Assembly (NCBI GenBank): GCA_031002005.1
Contig: CM061921.1
Coordinates: forward strand, 142,385,283 to 142,449,282
Length of the DNA: 64,000 nt
Direction of reading: 5' to 3'
Origin: Vandiemenella viatica
Taxonomy: Eukaryota > Arthropoda > Insecta > Orthoptera > Morabidae
The position numbers and the translations under genes were made by a program. The notes beneath the pieces are model-generated. The model was not told the origin of the DNA. It worked only from the letters and a program-made list of their open reading frames with translations, and ran no database searches. Shown here piece by piece: positions 1-12,041 of this stretch; positions within the stretch are counted from its first letter, which is position 1, and every line of letters begins with the position of its first letter.

Positions 1-452
1 AATAGAAAAGTTTCCTGATGGTGCTCTGTATACTGTTACTATTATGAAAATTTCATTATTGGAATTTAGCTGTGTATGAAGTTGTTATTGGATACCAGGG
101 CTAAGTTAAATCTCTTGCTTAAAAGATGCAGCTCAGTTAAACAAATATGATCGGGAAAGAGCAAAAGGTATATCTGAGGATGTGGTTGAGACCTTTGGTA
201 CAGTAAAATTACATTTATTGACTTGAAAAACTTAGGTTGATCATAAAGATCATGTCATAAAAATGGAACTGAATTTTCCGCATAATTGTGTGACAACGAT
301 AGATTTCTTTACAAAACAAAATGCATTTTTAACTTCCAAAATCATTCTTTAATTATAAATAGTGAGATGACTTATATATCATAAAAGAATCCTATTTAGG
401 GGAAAAAATAAAGGAAGATGAACATAATAATAATAATAATAATTGGTCATAA
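1..452. other. Unassigned AT-rich flank
   Basis: No coding region or recognised repeat is visible, apart from a short (AAT)n microsatellite at about 424-443. The last four bases (449-452, ATAA) are the left target-site duplication of the LTR retrotransposon that follows. Confidence 0.6.
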
Positions 453-1202
453 TGTAATGGGCAAAAGTGTAATTATAGTAATCAAAGTGTAATATAGTTT
501 AAGTTACAGCAATAGGCTGTTAGGCAAACGGTATGCGGCGGGCATCAGCCGGGGAGAAGGAGGTCTGCTAGCTCAGCGATTGAGCAAACAGCTGGCCGCG
601 CTCACACAGGCGGTCGCGAGGAGAAGCCTCGATAAAGCAATGGAAACATCTGACCCACTAACGACACCAAAACATGACCAGCCATCGTGAAGCTTCTGGA
701 ACACGATCGCAGGGCGTTGCCTGGCCGTAAGGTTAGGAAAGCGGTCACGCTGTCGTCACGGGGGGCATGATATAAGGACACGACGTGAGGTCGTGGGGTG
801 GTCGATCATCGCAAGAAGGTACAACGACAGTTGGTTTGAATATCGAACCGGGGCTTGCCGCAGCGCGCCCCGCCCGCCTGGCAGCCTGTTACCACCGAAC
901 GATGATAGTGAGTGTATCAGCCGAGATTTCCTATTAGCAGCTATGGAGTTCTGTTGGCGGGAGCCACTTAAGCTGTACTAGTCGTAGCTGAGGATCAATA
1001 AACTGGAAGAGGTGTACCAACTGGCTGTTTCGATAGAAGTTCACTCCATTTCCGTTCACTCTCCAAGCTGTTCATTAGCACCTGCTAACATCCTAGCCGG
1101 GAGGTACGACGGAGCTGCAACGCCAAGTAAACCGACCGACAAGTAAGTTCCATCGGCCCGACACGGCGGTGACAAACACGTAGTGGCAAACTCCACCTTT
1201 TT
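453..1202 (+). repeat. 5' LTR of the gypsy-like element
   Basis: Its first 210 bases pair exactly in length with 6881-7090 and the rest aligns with 12042-12602. It lacks about 21 bases present in the 3' copy (about 12550-12570), and its last 12 bases have diverged from the expected CCATTACA end, so the right border is approximate. An AATAAA-type signal lies near 996. I cannot identify a clean tRNA primer-binding site just downstream. Confidence 0.8.
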
Positions 1203-1236
1203 ACTTTCGAATCCTGCATAGTTTTTTTCTTAGTCT

Positions 1237-2190
1237 GTGAAAATGAATACTGAGGAAACTTTTGTGGAAGGAATAAGAGAGCAGACCGAGGAAGTGTCGG
1301 TTAGAGAAATCCTTATGCAGTTGATGAACCAATTAAAGACTGAAATAGCTGAGAGAAGCTACTGCTTGGAAGAGAAAATTAACCACTCCTTTGCTGAGAA
1401 TCTCAAGGCGTTAAAGACAGAAATGGCTGAGAGTAGTTACTCCATGGGAGAAAGACTCATCCACTTCATGAAAAAAATCTTCAAGGCCCTAAGAGAAGAA
1501 AATGCTGAAAGAAATCGTGCCATTGATGAACACTTCAGGGATCTAAGAGCTGGGATTGCAGACAGCTACAATGCTCTGGGAGCTGCAATCGTCAAAGAGA
1601 TAAATATCAGACAAGAGAATGCTAGAGTTCTGCGGGCCAGCAGAATCTCGAAGGCAGAGATCACACAGCCGATAAGGTCAGAGCAAGTGGAGACGAACTC
1701 CCATTCGCAGAATGTAATAAAAGTCACGGAAGGGGTAGACATCGAAGACACAGAAGGTGATGAAGAAGAAAGGAATAGAGCACCAGACTATAGTAAAGAA
1801 GAAGAGGAAGGTTATGACCCACTAGAAGAAAATAGTGGACACGAGAGGTCTGAGGACTCAGGAAAACTGCACCCAGTAGATTTTCTGGACAATTTTGAAA
1901 CTTATCCACCTTCTCAAATTGCTGCAGATGACCGAGAAGTAGGGATGGTTCACAGACATGTTGAGATAATCCTGGCCAGATTGCCGGACTTCACACAGCT
2001 GATTTTCGTCAGTCTCCAGACAAACGATGTTGGAAAGAATCGGGGCGCAAGTGAAGAATGTCTGCCCTGGAAGGGGTGGAAAAGTAAACAAGACAGAAAG
2101 TGGTCCGGATGGAAGAAGAATAGAAGACAAGAAAGGTATTGGTTAAATCCGTTCAAGACTCAGTGTGGGGGGAGAGAAGGGAGTGCCTAG
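1237..2190 (+). CDS. Gag-like protein of the gypsy element, truncated
   Basis: This open frame of 317 codons starts about 35 bases after the 5' LTR. Its first 150 residues are predicted helical and charged, with an internal imperfect repeat around LKTEIAERS and LKTEMAESS. An acidic stretch follows (about residues 170-205), then the motif HPVDFLDNFETYP near residue 213, which resembles the start of the insect gypsy Gag capsid domain (compare HPVTFIKRFEAY near 43170). The tail is rich in K, R and W. Gag would normally bind RNA and assemble the particle. The capsid domain here is cut short after about 60 residues and no CCHC zinc knuckle is present, so it is probably a deleted gag rather than a working one. 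The start has no competitor close by. I call Gag from position and this motif only. Confidence 0.6.
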   Translation: MKMNTEETFVEGIREQTEEVSVREILMQLMNQLKTEIAERSYCLEEKINHSFAENLKALKTEMAESSYSMGERLIHFMKKIFKALREENAERNRAIDEHFRDLRAGIADSYNALGAAIVKEINIRQENARVLRASRISKAEITQPIRSEQVETNSHSQNVIKVTEGVDIEDTEGDEEERNRAPDYSKEEEEGYDPLEENSGHERSEDSGKLHPVDFLDNFETYPPSQIAADDREVGMVHRHVEIILARLPDFTQLIFVSLQTNDVGKNRGASEECLPWKGWKSKQDRKWSGWKKNRRQERYWLNPFKTQCGGREGSA

Positions 2191-2891
2191 GGGTGATGTG
2201 CATCCTGAACACCCCATGAAACCCTACACCCCCATTTTGTAAATAGTTTAGGTTGTAAATAAGTTCTCTTTTTCTCTGTTTATATGTATCTTAGTTGTTA
2301 GGTTGTTTTCAAGTTGACCAACTCATTACTGTATTGCACACGTATCGGGAGGTCGATGAACTTTATAGCCAACGGGCGTTTCTTTTCCTTGTGAACCATG
2401 AAACTAATGTAAGAAGCTCGGTGGTGATATTAACCCGGTTGCTAGTGGCTTAGTAGTACTTTTTCTAGGTCGTTACAATAGGCCATTTACAGTGACGAAG
2501 TGAGTGGCCCCATAACCAGCTTGTGAATTTCATTTTTTTTTTCATTTTTTGTGTATTGCAATTTGTGTGAAAGGTTAAGTTTGGGAACGAACAGCAATGA
2601 AGGACATTGTGCTTTGAAAGAGAACCAGTTGGCTATTTTGTATGTACAACTGTTTGTCTATGCCATATGAAATTTGTATCTGCTTCTTTAATGTCGATGT
2701 ATCCATGAAAATGTAATTTTTGTTTGAGGAGTACCGACCCCGAACTACCTTGTACAAGAGTGTAATTGTGTATGTGAATTTGTACCTATGAGCAGTAAGT
2801 TAACTACCCAATCACACCTCGACTGTTTGTCGGTTTCTGTTTAAATTGTTCACTGCTTGTTCACATTTGTAAACAGAGACCTGGAAGGGGT

Positions 2892-3443
2892 TGTGACATT
2901 ACATTGGGCCTGCAATCTTTGTTTAATGATTATCGGTATAAATATCGATTAGCGGTATGCTGCGAGAGACTAACCTCTGTGGCAGATCAGTAGTAAGTCA
3001 AGTGTTAACGGTGGCGGGAACAGTGTGGCGGCGTGTACATGTTTTTAGTACATTCGGAAAAACATTCTCGGGCACTTGGATACGGAAATCGTGCGTCCGC
3101 GTCGGTAAATATAATTTGGCAGGACGTCGATTCCGTAAAACCCGCCATACAGTGAAAAGTACACTTACAAGGATTTAGAGAACAGTGAAAGTGTTATAGT
3201 GAACTAGCAACTGTTTTGTGAACATTCAATATACTTCTTATTGATGAGGAGTAGTTAGTTAATCAACTTTTCACTCAATAAGAATCTGTAGTCTTCGGAT
3301 AAGTATTATTTAATGATTTCCAGTTGGGGGTCAGAGTACTAGTGTATGGTACAAACTATTGGAATAAAACGAGTGTTGCTATTGGTATTCCCGATGTGTG
3401 TGTGTATCATTTTATATTTCTAGTACTTTAGACTAACCTCTGG
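2892..3443 (+). repeat. Candidate LTR of a second retroelement family
   Basis: This 552-bp segment begins TGTGACATTA just after a purine-rich tract (CTGGAAGGGG). It has a TATA-like box near 2936 and an AATAAA near 3363, in LTR order. TGGCGACTGTGA follows at 3444-3455 and resembles the tRNA-Arg primer-binding site of some insect gypsy elements (mdg1/412 type). No second copy is visible in the window and the ends are not inverted repeats, so this is a weak call. Confidence 0.3.
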
Positions 3444-6400
3444 TGGCGACTGTGATTAAAGAATAAACTGCGAAGTACCGATACCTACATTAGACAGGTC
3501 AATTGATAATACTGTGAGCAGAACTTTCAGTATAAATTTAAAACTGACTATTAAATTAACCAAGTAAAAATAAATGTTGTTTTACAACGTCTCTGGGAAA
3601 AAATTTACTGCCAACCCATTATCAACATATCCAAAATTAACATAATCCCTTCGTCAAACCTAAACTTTAGTTCAAGAGCCTACGGTCCAATCCACACATT
3701 TATGGACATAAATCTACATTCGTCCCGTACTAATAAATCCAGGTTAAATATCCTTTAGAATATGTAAGTTCAAAATAGTTTGTTGAATTAGTGCATATTC
3801 GTTGTGGAAATGCAAATAAGATTGTATAGGGAAGTCATCATTAAGCGTAGTTACCTATGATAGTTAAGTATTAAAAACTGTGAACTATGTATCATGAACA
3901 GAAAGAAAACGAAATTTTATTCCACTGTCTCTGAAATTAGGAGCAAACAACAAGTCAATAACACCATCAACAACAATAACCACTTAGTTATTCGGAATCA
4001 TTATAATCGATTTCCATTTTAATCGACAATTCTATATTACCCCACATAACTTACTCCATAGGAATGCTATGTGGAGATAGCGTAATTGTGGCATTTGTAA
4101 AATTTTTAGCACAAGGAAGATCCATACACTATTTTAGTAGTTTTCAACAACTTTGTTACCTTCCATATATTAAGTGTATAGTATTTCCTGAGTCACCGTC
4201 AATTACAAAATTCCGAGATGAAAATGCTTTCACAGAGTAAAAGGGTTTCTGTAGCAAAAACACTCTCTATTTGGCTTTAAAGTCATTAAGCTTTCGTAAA
4301 TAACGTTTCTTCTTGTATGTCATTGAATAGAAAAGCCAATCACCTTCTGTCTGAAAACGATGTACACGTGTTTGCTTCACAAACAATTCTTAGATCACGT
4401 TTTTCCGATTTAAATACCTTGTGGACCTATGTTGAGTTTCACTAGAATGAGATGCCATAAACGAATCAGAAGTGAAAATACGCAAAATGTACCAACTACC
4501 TTTTTCTACATTAGCTGTTATCCACAGCGGAAATGTTGCAGAATTAATTTGATTTTGACAATTGGTGATTGATATTTGAGAAATCTGAGAGTGAGTATCA
4601 TAATTGTAGCATAAATAAAACAATCAGCTAGTAAAAATAAGTCTACGATTAGAAAGTACGGCATTAAACCCAAAATTATAACGGAATAATGGTTAAAAGC
4701 GAAATATTAAGGGTTGTGTAACTATTCTTAGAAAATTCTTAAATTGGCACTAAACGTTGTGATGTAACATGCAGAGTGTAATCACAGCGTATTTAATGTA
4801 GCAAGTAAGTCTGATCAATTGTTAGATCATAAGCAGATTGTACTAATACGGAGAATCCATGTATTTGTTTCGGAGATAAATTGTAGTATTTACTTTGCAT
4901 GAACAGACTATGTTTGAAAATCCGTTGCTAACTATTGGAAATTATTTGTACATTATCAATTTTGTAGTAACAGTAATTGTCAAGCCTAATGATTTGAAGG
5001 ATAGTTCAAAGCGAAAAACGTGTTATTTCTGTAGTATCAATAGTAGTTGCATGACATTAGTAATGAATCGACTCACGAAAGGGTAACTAGTATGTTTCAA
5101 GCTTTGCTTATTAATCATAAAAAAATTGCGACTTCCAGTTTAAGAGATTATTACACGCAAAAATCGAGAAGAGGGAAAACTTAGTAAAAGAGAACTTAAA
5201 GGCAATTCAAACGCCAAAAGAAGTAAAATAACTCACATTATAATCTCCGCAACCCACCAAAGGCTTAAACCATTAATAAATTAATACATACCATTTGCGA
5301 GAAAGTATACGTGCGCAGAAATTGCATACAGAGACATGGGTATTAATTCAATCGTAAAATTAAAGAATTTGAGAAACTGCCTTCAGCAGGATAGAAACTA
5401 GTGTCTTCATGATCATAGGACAAAGTGGACCCTATGTTAACCGTTCTTGTAAATTGTCCGAATAATTCTCTGTCGTAGATCTCACATTGAGGGCCACCTA
5501 CCTCTCTCCTTTGTCAAAAATATGTACAGTTTAGTTTTAAGGCAAGTTACTGCTGGAAATGTAAATCTTTGCAGATAGCCGTTACGGCGAGCAGCCGATG
5601 ACACGCAATGTTACGCAGAGTAACCTGATCTGCTGAGACGGCGAAGAACACAGCGAGACTGACTTAGTGCTAACTCACATCAGCAGCTTCGTAATGAGCG
5701 CTTGAAACACATAAGTATCACAAACAGAACTGTTAATAATTTTAGTGTGAAACCAAATTAGAAATAAGAACGGAAATCAGTCAAATGGTCATTAAAATAT
5801 TCCAGTAACATATATAAAAAAATAGTAATTTACATGTAATATATTTCTTTTGGACAAAATTATTTCTGTATATGGGACTTATAAATACCATACAAGTACA
5901 GTCACGTCAGAATAAGCAATTTAAGAATGGAGTTATCTATACTAAGGAGCAACCATTATTTTAGTAGACTCATCATAAAATTATTATTTCCAGAATGTAA
6001 AAAAAAAGGAAAAAGGTAGAAATACCGAATCAGCATTTGCGACAATTTTAACACTTGTAACGTATTGCCAACTTAAATTAACTTCTTGATCATTAGTTAA
6101 TGCATTTGCAAATAAATCAAATGATATTCTAGCGTACTGAAGTCCTTAACAGAAGACTGGAGAAATAGTGTTTCGTACAAATAATTAACTATAAATGAAT
6201 TGATGTTTCACGAAATACTTACTTATTTACATATTTTACAGTTCTACAACGGTTCTGAACAATTAGATGAGACAAACATATGTTACTTAATGTTTGCAGA
6301 AGACATACCTAAGTTTTATCAAATTACTGACTTTGTTTACTGCATTGTTTACTAGACTAAAGTCTATAAAATTGTTAACGTAATCATAGGATCATCTAAC

Positions 6401-6860
6401 TCTGTGGTAGAGCAGTATTTCATTGGTAATCACGTTCGATCATGCTTCTCAGTAAGAACCACACACCTCAAGTGTTAAATTAAACGTAGTAATCTAAGCA
6501 ACTGCAAACAATCTGTTATAATCACACCCATACTGCTAGTCCGCCAACGTCACTCTAAGAGATTAACAAAACTGAAAGCTAATACGCAAACACCCACAGC
6601 ATGACAAATTTTTATGTCTCTACCAACACCCAGTAGAAATAGTAGTAATAATGAACGAATAATTAACACAAGATTCTAGTCCACAGTTTGTACAAAATAT
6701 AGACTAATATCATCCCTTTATTATACAGGGTTGGACAACGAGCGGAAGACAAATTTGAAATCATTTTATTGTTCCTGAAACTTTGTAACCCCGCAAGAGA
6801 ATTCCATAGCTCAGTAAGGGTAATACATCTGAATAAAGGGCTTCAGGGACAAAGCCACTC

Positions 6861-6880
6861 TCAAGCGAAGGGGGGAGTGA
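6861..6880 (+). promoter_or_regulatory. Polypurine tract before the 3' LTR
   Basis: A purine run, AAGCGAAGGGGGGAGTGA, abuts the TGTAATGG start of the 3' LTR. In LTR retrotransposons such a tract primes plus-strand DNA synthesis. Its position supports the LTR boundary at 6881. Confidence 0.7.
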
Positions 6881-7090
6881 TGTAATGGGCAAAATTGTAA
6901 TTACAGTAGTCAAAGTGTAATATAGTTAAAGTTACAGCAATAGGCTGTTAGGCAAAAGGTATGCGGCGGGCATCGGCCGGGGAGAAGGAGGTCTGCTAGC
7001 TCAGCTATTGAGCAAAGAGCTTGCCGCGCTCACACAGGCGGTCGCGAGGAGAAGCCTCGATAAAGCAATGGAAACATCTGACCCACTAAC
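6881..7090 (+). repeat. 3' LTR, left part
   Basis: Same length as 453-662 with nine substitutions by eye. It is interrupted by the CR1-like LINE immediately after CCCACTAAC and resumes at 12042. Confidence 0.9.
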
Positions 7091-7770
7091 TCATTACATC
7101 TTTGGAATTCGTCTGCCCCGCGCTTTAGTGCGTGTCGAGTGCTAATAATTTGTGTTTTTGTAGTTAAAAAGTTAAATTTTGTCTCGTAAGGTAGTTAATT
7201 CGTTGAATAATATCATTTTCTAGTAGTGTGAGTGTTAGTGGTACGTTTTATTCAGTATAAATCCGTAAATTGTAAATTCAGTGTTTCGTGCTTTGTTTAC
7301 ATCCGGTATAAACGTTTAGTATTAATATTATTGTTATACCGTAGCAGCAGTTCATTGTAAGTAAGATTTAATAGCATTAGTTTTGTTTCAAAGTAGATTG
7401 GCAAGTTCTCAAGTGATAGTGAACCGTTTTATTTAATACATAATCAGTACAGTGTAAACGCAGTTTTTTTACTTGTTTACATTTGAGGTTAGTTGTGATT
7501 CAGAGTTCGAGGGTATCAAATTTCATAGTAATTGTTTAAAAAGTTCTTTTGTTTGCATTTGTGCAGTTTTATTGTAAATCTTGTAGTTGACAGGTGTTGT
7601 AATTCACTTTTAGGAAAAGTTTCGAGTGATATACATAGGTTTTTAACATTTTTTGTAGAAGGCTACTTTTGCATTTCTTTGGCATTTGACACACAAGTAG
7701 TTTATTAAAAAGTAAAAGTTTTTAAAGTTCCTTTGCTTGTAAATTCTTAAGTTGTTTTGAAAGTATCACA

Positions 7771-8797
7771 ATGGATACAAAGTGTGGAAACTGCCGAAGG
7801 ATAGTAAAAGAAGGAGTGACATGCCGGGACTGCGGGCGCTGGTTTCACTGGGGGGTGCAGCGATGTATCTAATAGTGACTCTTGTGTCAGTATTTCCTGG
7901 AACTGTCACTCCTGCAGAATTAGTGATCAGGAGCAGCGGATTCTGAAACTCCAGTCAGATTTGGCATCTGCAGAGAGGGATTTAAAGGCCCTGAAGGCAG
8001 AAAACTCTGTTCTTAGGCATAGGCGGAACAGTGAATGGAAGGAAGTCAGCTCTGGCAGGAGAGGTAGGAGACGCTGTCTGTCTGATGGTTTCCAGCTGGA
8101 GACATCCAATGTGTTTCGGCCATTGGAGGATCTAGATGGTGACTCTGAGGACCGTCAGGTTGGACTGAACGATCTGGGTTCTTGCAAAGTAAAAGGGAAA
8201 AGTTTTCAGGGTGTATCTAAAAGTAAACGCAGGAAGGTACTGTTACTTGGGAGCAGTCACGGGAGGGGAATCAGTGAGATGGTTCAGTCTGACTTGGGGC
8301 CAGATTATGAAGTCTGCAGTATTTTCAAACCAAATGCAGATCTTGGAAGTGTGGTAGCAAATGTGAAAGACCTAGTTAAAGATTTTTCAGATGAGGATTG
8401 TGTTGTAATTGTTGGGGGACCAGGAAATAGCCTTGATAAAGACCTCAATTATTCAATTGAGGGAGACATTGCCCACATTTCCAGGAACACACGTCAGACA
8501 AGTGTGAGATTTGTTGGTTTGCTTGAGCGTTACGATAAACCCTGGATGTGGCATAACATCAGGCGTACAAATGCATCCTTGGAAAGGGTTCTCTGGCAGC
8601 CGGCTAATTCACACATTGGTTTGATTGATGTGGCCTGCATTGGTAGGGACAGTTATACTCGCCATGGACTCCATCTGAATGTCAGAGGTAAGAGGAAGCT
8701 TTCGCTTCTTATTGCTGATGAGGTCAGAGGATGCCAGGTGAGTGAAAGAGGTATTCCTGTGATAAATGGTGTTAAGTCGCGGCCTTTTTTAGGGTAA
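7771..8797 (+). pseudogene. CR1-like ORF1: PHD finger, coiled coil and SGNH esterase-like domain
   Basis: From the ATG at 7771 the frame reads a C4HC3-like cluster (CGNC, CRDC, RWFH), then shifts frame near 7865 and completes the finger with WNCHSC near 7905. A leucine-rich heptad region follows (about 7935-8020). The larger open part, about 7961-8797, has VLLLGSSHGRGIS, matching the GDSL/SGNH nucleophile block, VVIVGGPGN, and near the end TRHGLHLN, matching the catalytic Asp/His block (here the D-x-x-H pair is not obvious). CR1-clade ORF1 proteins bind the element RNA and some carry a working esterase. Here the frameshift separates the finger from the rest, so it is scored as broken. The apparent start at 7961 is not a real start. 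Confidence 0.75.
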
Positions 8798-8934
8798 ATA
8801 AAATAGATTTATTAAGATGTCTAAAGGAAATTAATGTCTCTGATGATCATAATTTGTTGAAATTAAAAATTCCAACTGATATACCAGTATGTAATAATAA
8901 AATAAACAATTGCGTCAAAGTCATTGCGTCAAAG

Positions 8935-11827
8935 TGTTCAGACCAGTATTTTCCACCAAAATATAAGAGGAATATTTAGTAAAACTGATGACATTACCTT
9001 AAGCCTAGAAGAGATTCAAAATTCCAGAAATTTTAATGTAGACGTTTTGTGTAATATCTGAGCATCATTTGTCTGATACAGGAATATCTCAGCTGTCCAT
9101 CCCAAATTATAAATTAAGCTCTCATTTCTGCAGATGTAAAATGGAGAAAGGGGGAGTTGCCATTTTTGTTAAAAATAATATTGAATGCAGTAGTGTAGTT
9201 GTAAGTAAGTATTGTATAGAACAACACTTTGAATGTTGTGTTACTAAACTAGAATATGATAAGGAAGAGCTGATAGTGATAGCAATTTACAGGGCCCCCT
9301 CAGGTAATTTCAGACTGTTTTTATCTCATTTAGAGTCTTTGCTACTAAGTTTTACAAATAGCAAACAAATAGTATTATGTGGAGATTTCAATGTTGACTT
9401 TCTGAATCACAGCAATGATAGATTAGATATGGAAGCCTTGATGTTGTCTTTTAACTTAACAAGCACTTGTAAATTTTCCTACGAGAATACAAAATAATAG
9501 CAGGACTGCAATTGATAATTTTTTTATGGATATTTCTCAGTGCAGTAATTACAGCATACATCCAGTAATAAATGGTATCTCAGATCATGATGCCCAGCTA
9601 TTATGTATCGAGTCCAGGAACACTGTTAAACAGATAAAGAAAAGCTGGGTTTATAGAAGAAATATTAGTGAAAATAATATAAAACACTTCATAGATACCT
9701 TAAACAATGAAAACTGGTTAGAAGTATATAATGCGCAGGGTGTTAATGCGAAATTTGATTCCTTTCTGAATATATTTCTAACACTTTTTGAAGGTAGTTT
9801 CAAAAAAAGGAAAATTCTCAACACTCCAAACAATGAACTGGGCATGGGATGGATAACAAAGGGTATTAGAATCTCTAGTAAAACAAAGAGGGACCTTTAT
9901 TTAAAAATGAGAGAATCAGATAACTATGCGCTGAAAGTTCACTATAAACTTTATTCTAAAATACTAAGAAATGTAATAAGGAAGGCCAAGAACAGGTACA
10001 TATCGGCGAAAATAGAAAATTCAGACAATAAAATGAGAACAATATGGAATATAATAAAGACTGAAACAGGAAAAACTGTAAATCACTCTAAAGACATAAA
10101 AATAGAACAAAATGGATATGTGTATAGCGAAGTATGGGAAGTTTGTGAAATATTTAACAAACATTTTACGTCAGTAGTAGATAAATTAGGCATAGAAAAG
10201 CAATCCCCACATAGTGCTCTAAGGCTTCTTGAGACTGCTTTCCCAAATAGCTTTGTGGAGATGAAATTGCCACCAGTAACAGTCTCAGAAATAAATAAAC
10301 TCATTAAACAATTAAAACCTAAAAATTCTTCCAGCTATGACAATATTTCAAGTAAATTACTGAAAAGATGTTCAGACTGTATCAGTCATGTACTTGCTCA
10401 CATTTGTAATGAATCCTTAATACAAGGTGTTTTTCCCGATAGACTAAAATATGCTGTTGTAAAACCATTATTTAAAAAAGGAGAAGTAACATAGTGTAGA
10501 CAACTATCGTCCCATTTCATTACTTTCAACATTCTCAAAGGTTTTTGAAAAAGTCATGTATAGAAGAGTAATAAAACATGTTACACACTATAATATCCTC
10601 ACTAATTCACAATTTGGGTTCAAAAAAGGATCATCCATAGAAATGGCTATATATTCATTTTTAAATAACACATTTGAGGAACTGAATAATAAAATGAATC
10701 CTGTAGGAATATTTTGTGATCTTGCAAAAGCATTTGACTGTGTAAATCATGAATTACTTTTGAAAAAAATGGAATACTATGGTATTTTTGGGACCGCAGG
10801 TAAATGGTTTAAATCATACATTGAAAGCCGAATGCAAAAAGTTTCAATTTTTGATTCTAAAATAAGTAAAGATGCTTCATCAGACTGGGAGAAAATAAAA
10901 CATGGAATTCCACAAGGCTCTGTCTTAGGTCCCCTCCTCTTTCTGTTATACATCAATGACCTTCCTGGAAATTTATCGGACAAAGTTAAGAGTGTTTTAT
11001 TTGCAGATGACACTAACCTGACTGTGCGTAAAACACCAAACAGTACTATAGAATTTAATGTAAATGAAGTACTTAGAGTAGTAGCAAATTGGTTTAAGGC
11101 AAATTCATTAAAATTAAATTTTGAAAAAACACATTATATTAGGTTTAAAACAAAAAACTATGCACAGCCAGATATATGTATAAACTATAAAAACAACACA
11201 ATCTTAGAAACAGAGAGTATAAAATTTCTTGGTATTAAAATAGATCAGAAACTCTGTTGGCATGATCATATCACTACACTACTGGCAAAGTTAAGTAGTG
11301 CCACCTTCGCAATACGAACACTTTCTCTAACAGCAGATCTAGAATTAATGAAACAGGTGTACTCCTCATATTTTCATTCAGTAATGTCATATGGCATAAT
11401 TTTTTGGGGAAACTCTTCACAAAGTAAAAAGTTTTTCATAGCACAGAAAAGAGCTATTAGGTTTCTGTGTAGGGTAAAACCAAGAACTTCTTGCAGACAA
11501 CTCTTTAAGAAACTCAATATTCTTACAATGTATTCTCAGTATATATATTCTCTCATGAGCTTTGTCATAGAAAATTTTAACCTGTTTACACCTAATTCAC
11601 AGGTACACAGTTTCAATACAAGAAACAGAAATAACTTGCATAAAACACAAACATCTCTGTCATTAGTACAAAGAGGAGTTAATTATTCTGGGATACATCT
11701 GTTTAATAAACTACCTAATCGTATAAAACAGCTTTCAGATAATAAAGATGTATTCAAACAAAAACTTAGAGATTATCTTATTGGCAACTCCTTCTACTCC
11801 ATTCAAGAATTTGAAGAAAATAATTAA
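8935..11827 (+). pseudogene. CR1-like ORF2: APE endonuclease and reverse transcriptase, frameshifted
   Basis: The endonuclease begins near 8952 (FHQNIRG) and shows SEHHLSD near 9060, GDFNVDF near 9400 and the closing SDHDAQ near 9580. The RT begins with NYRPISL near 10500 and has AFDCVNHELL near 10730, GIPQGSVLGP near 10905 and the catalytic FADDTNL near 11000. A CR1-type C-terminal domain ends at the stop at 11825-11827. ORF2 would nick target DNA and copy the RNA in place. I see frameshifts near 9060, near 9493 and near 10495, so no single full protein is encoded, although the catalytic residues I can place look intact. The reading frame otherwise stays open, suggesting recent loss of function. 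Confidence 0.85.
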
Positions 11828-12041
11828 TTGTACTCATTATGACGTTTGCAAAACTCAGTTGCAAAAATGTATGTTTATTATTATTTCTTGTATTTGTAAA
11901 ATATGTATATATATATATTTACTATGATATGACTCATATTATGTGTATATGTATCAACAATGACATGTTTCACATCCCAGAGGTACTTCCTCAGCAGGGA
12001 TCCATGGAACAAGATTGATAAATAAATAAATAAATAGTAAC

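Larger units (their letters stand above)
2191..6880 (+). other. Internal region of the gypsy element without pol
   Basis: About 4.7 kb of AT-rich sequence lies between the gag-like frame and the 3' LTR, with no reading frame I can assign. A possible second, unrelated LTR lies at 2892-3443 and is listed separately. A more GC-rich block lies near 5570-5720, with no assignment. The region could be decayed pol/env, a non-coding filler of a non-autonomous element, or further nested insertions. Confidence 0.5.
7091..12037 (+). mobile_element. CR1-like LINE inserted in the 3' LTR
   Basis: This non-LTR retrotransposon of 4947 bp is bounded by the duplicated target TAAC (7087-7090 and 12038-12041). 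The uninterrupted LTR at 453-1202 shows the empty site. It has a 680-base 5' leader, an ORF1 with a PHD-type zinc finger and an SGNH-esterase-like domain, an ORF2 with APE endonuclease and reverse transcriptase, and a 3' tail of TAAA repeats (about 12019-12036). The ORF1 layout and short tandem tail point to the CR1 superfamily. It appears full length, so 5' truncation did not occur, but both ORFs carry frameshifts. Confidence 0.85.

Noticed and set aside
424..443. AAT microsatellite as the tail of a LINE matching 12722-12741
   Set aside because: No LINE coding sequence or shared flank lies next to the copy at 424, so it is treated as a simple repeat.
793..981. Short frames inside the LTR copies (also 12066-12335)
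   Set aside because: They lie in the LTR, are not conserved in length between the two copies, and match no Gag or accessory protein.
2957..3178. 73-codon frame as a small gene
   Set aside because: It lies inside the candidate LTR at 2892-3443 just after its TATA-like box; more likely R/U5 sequence.
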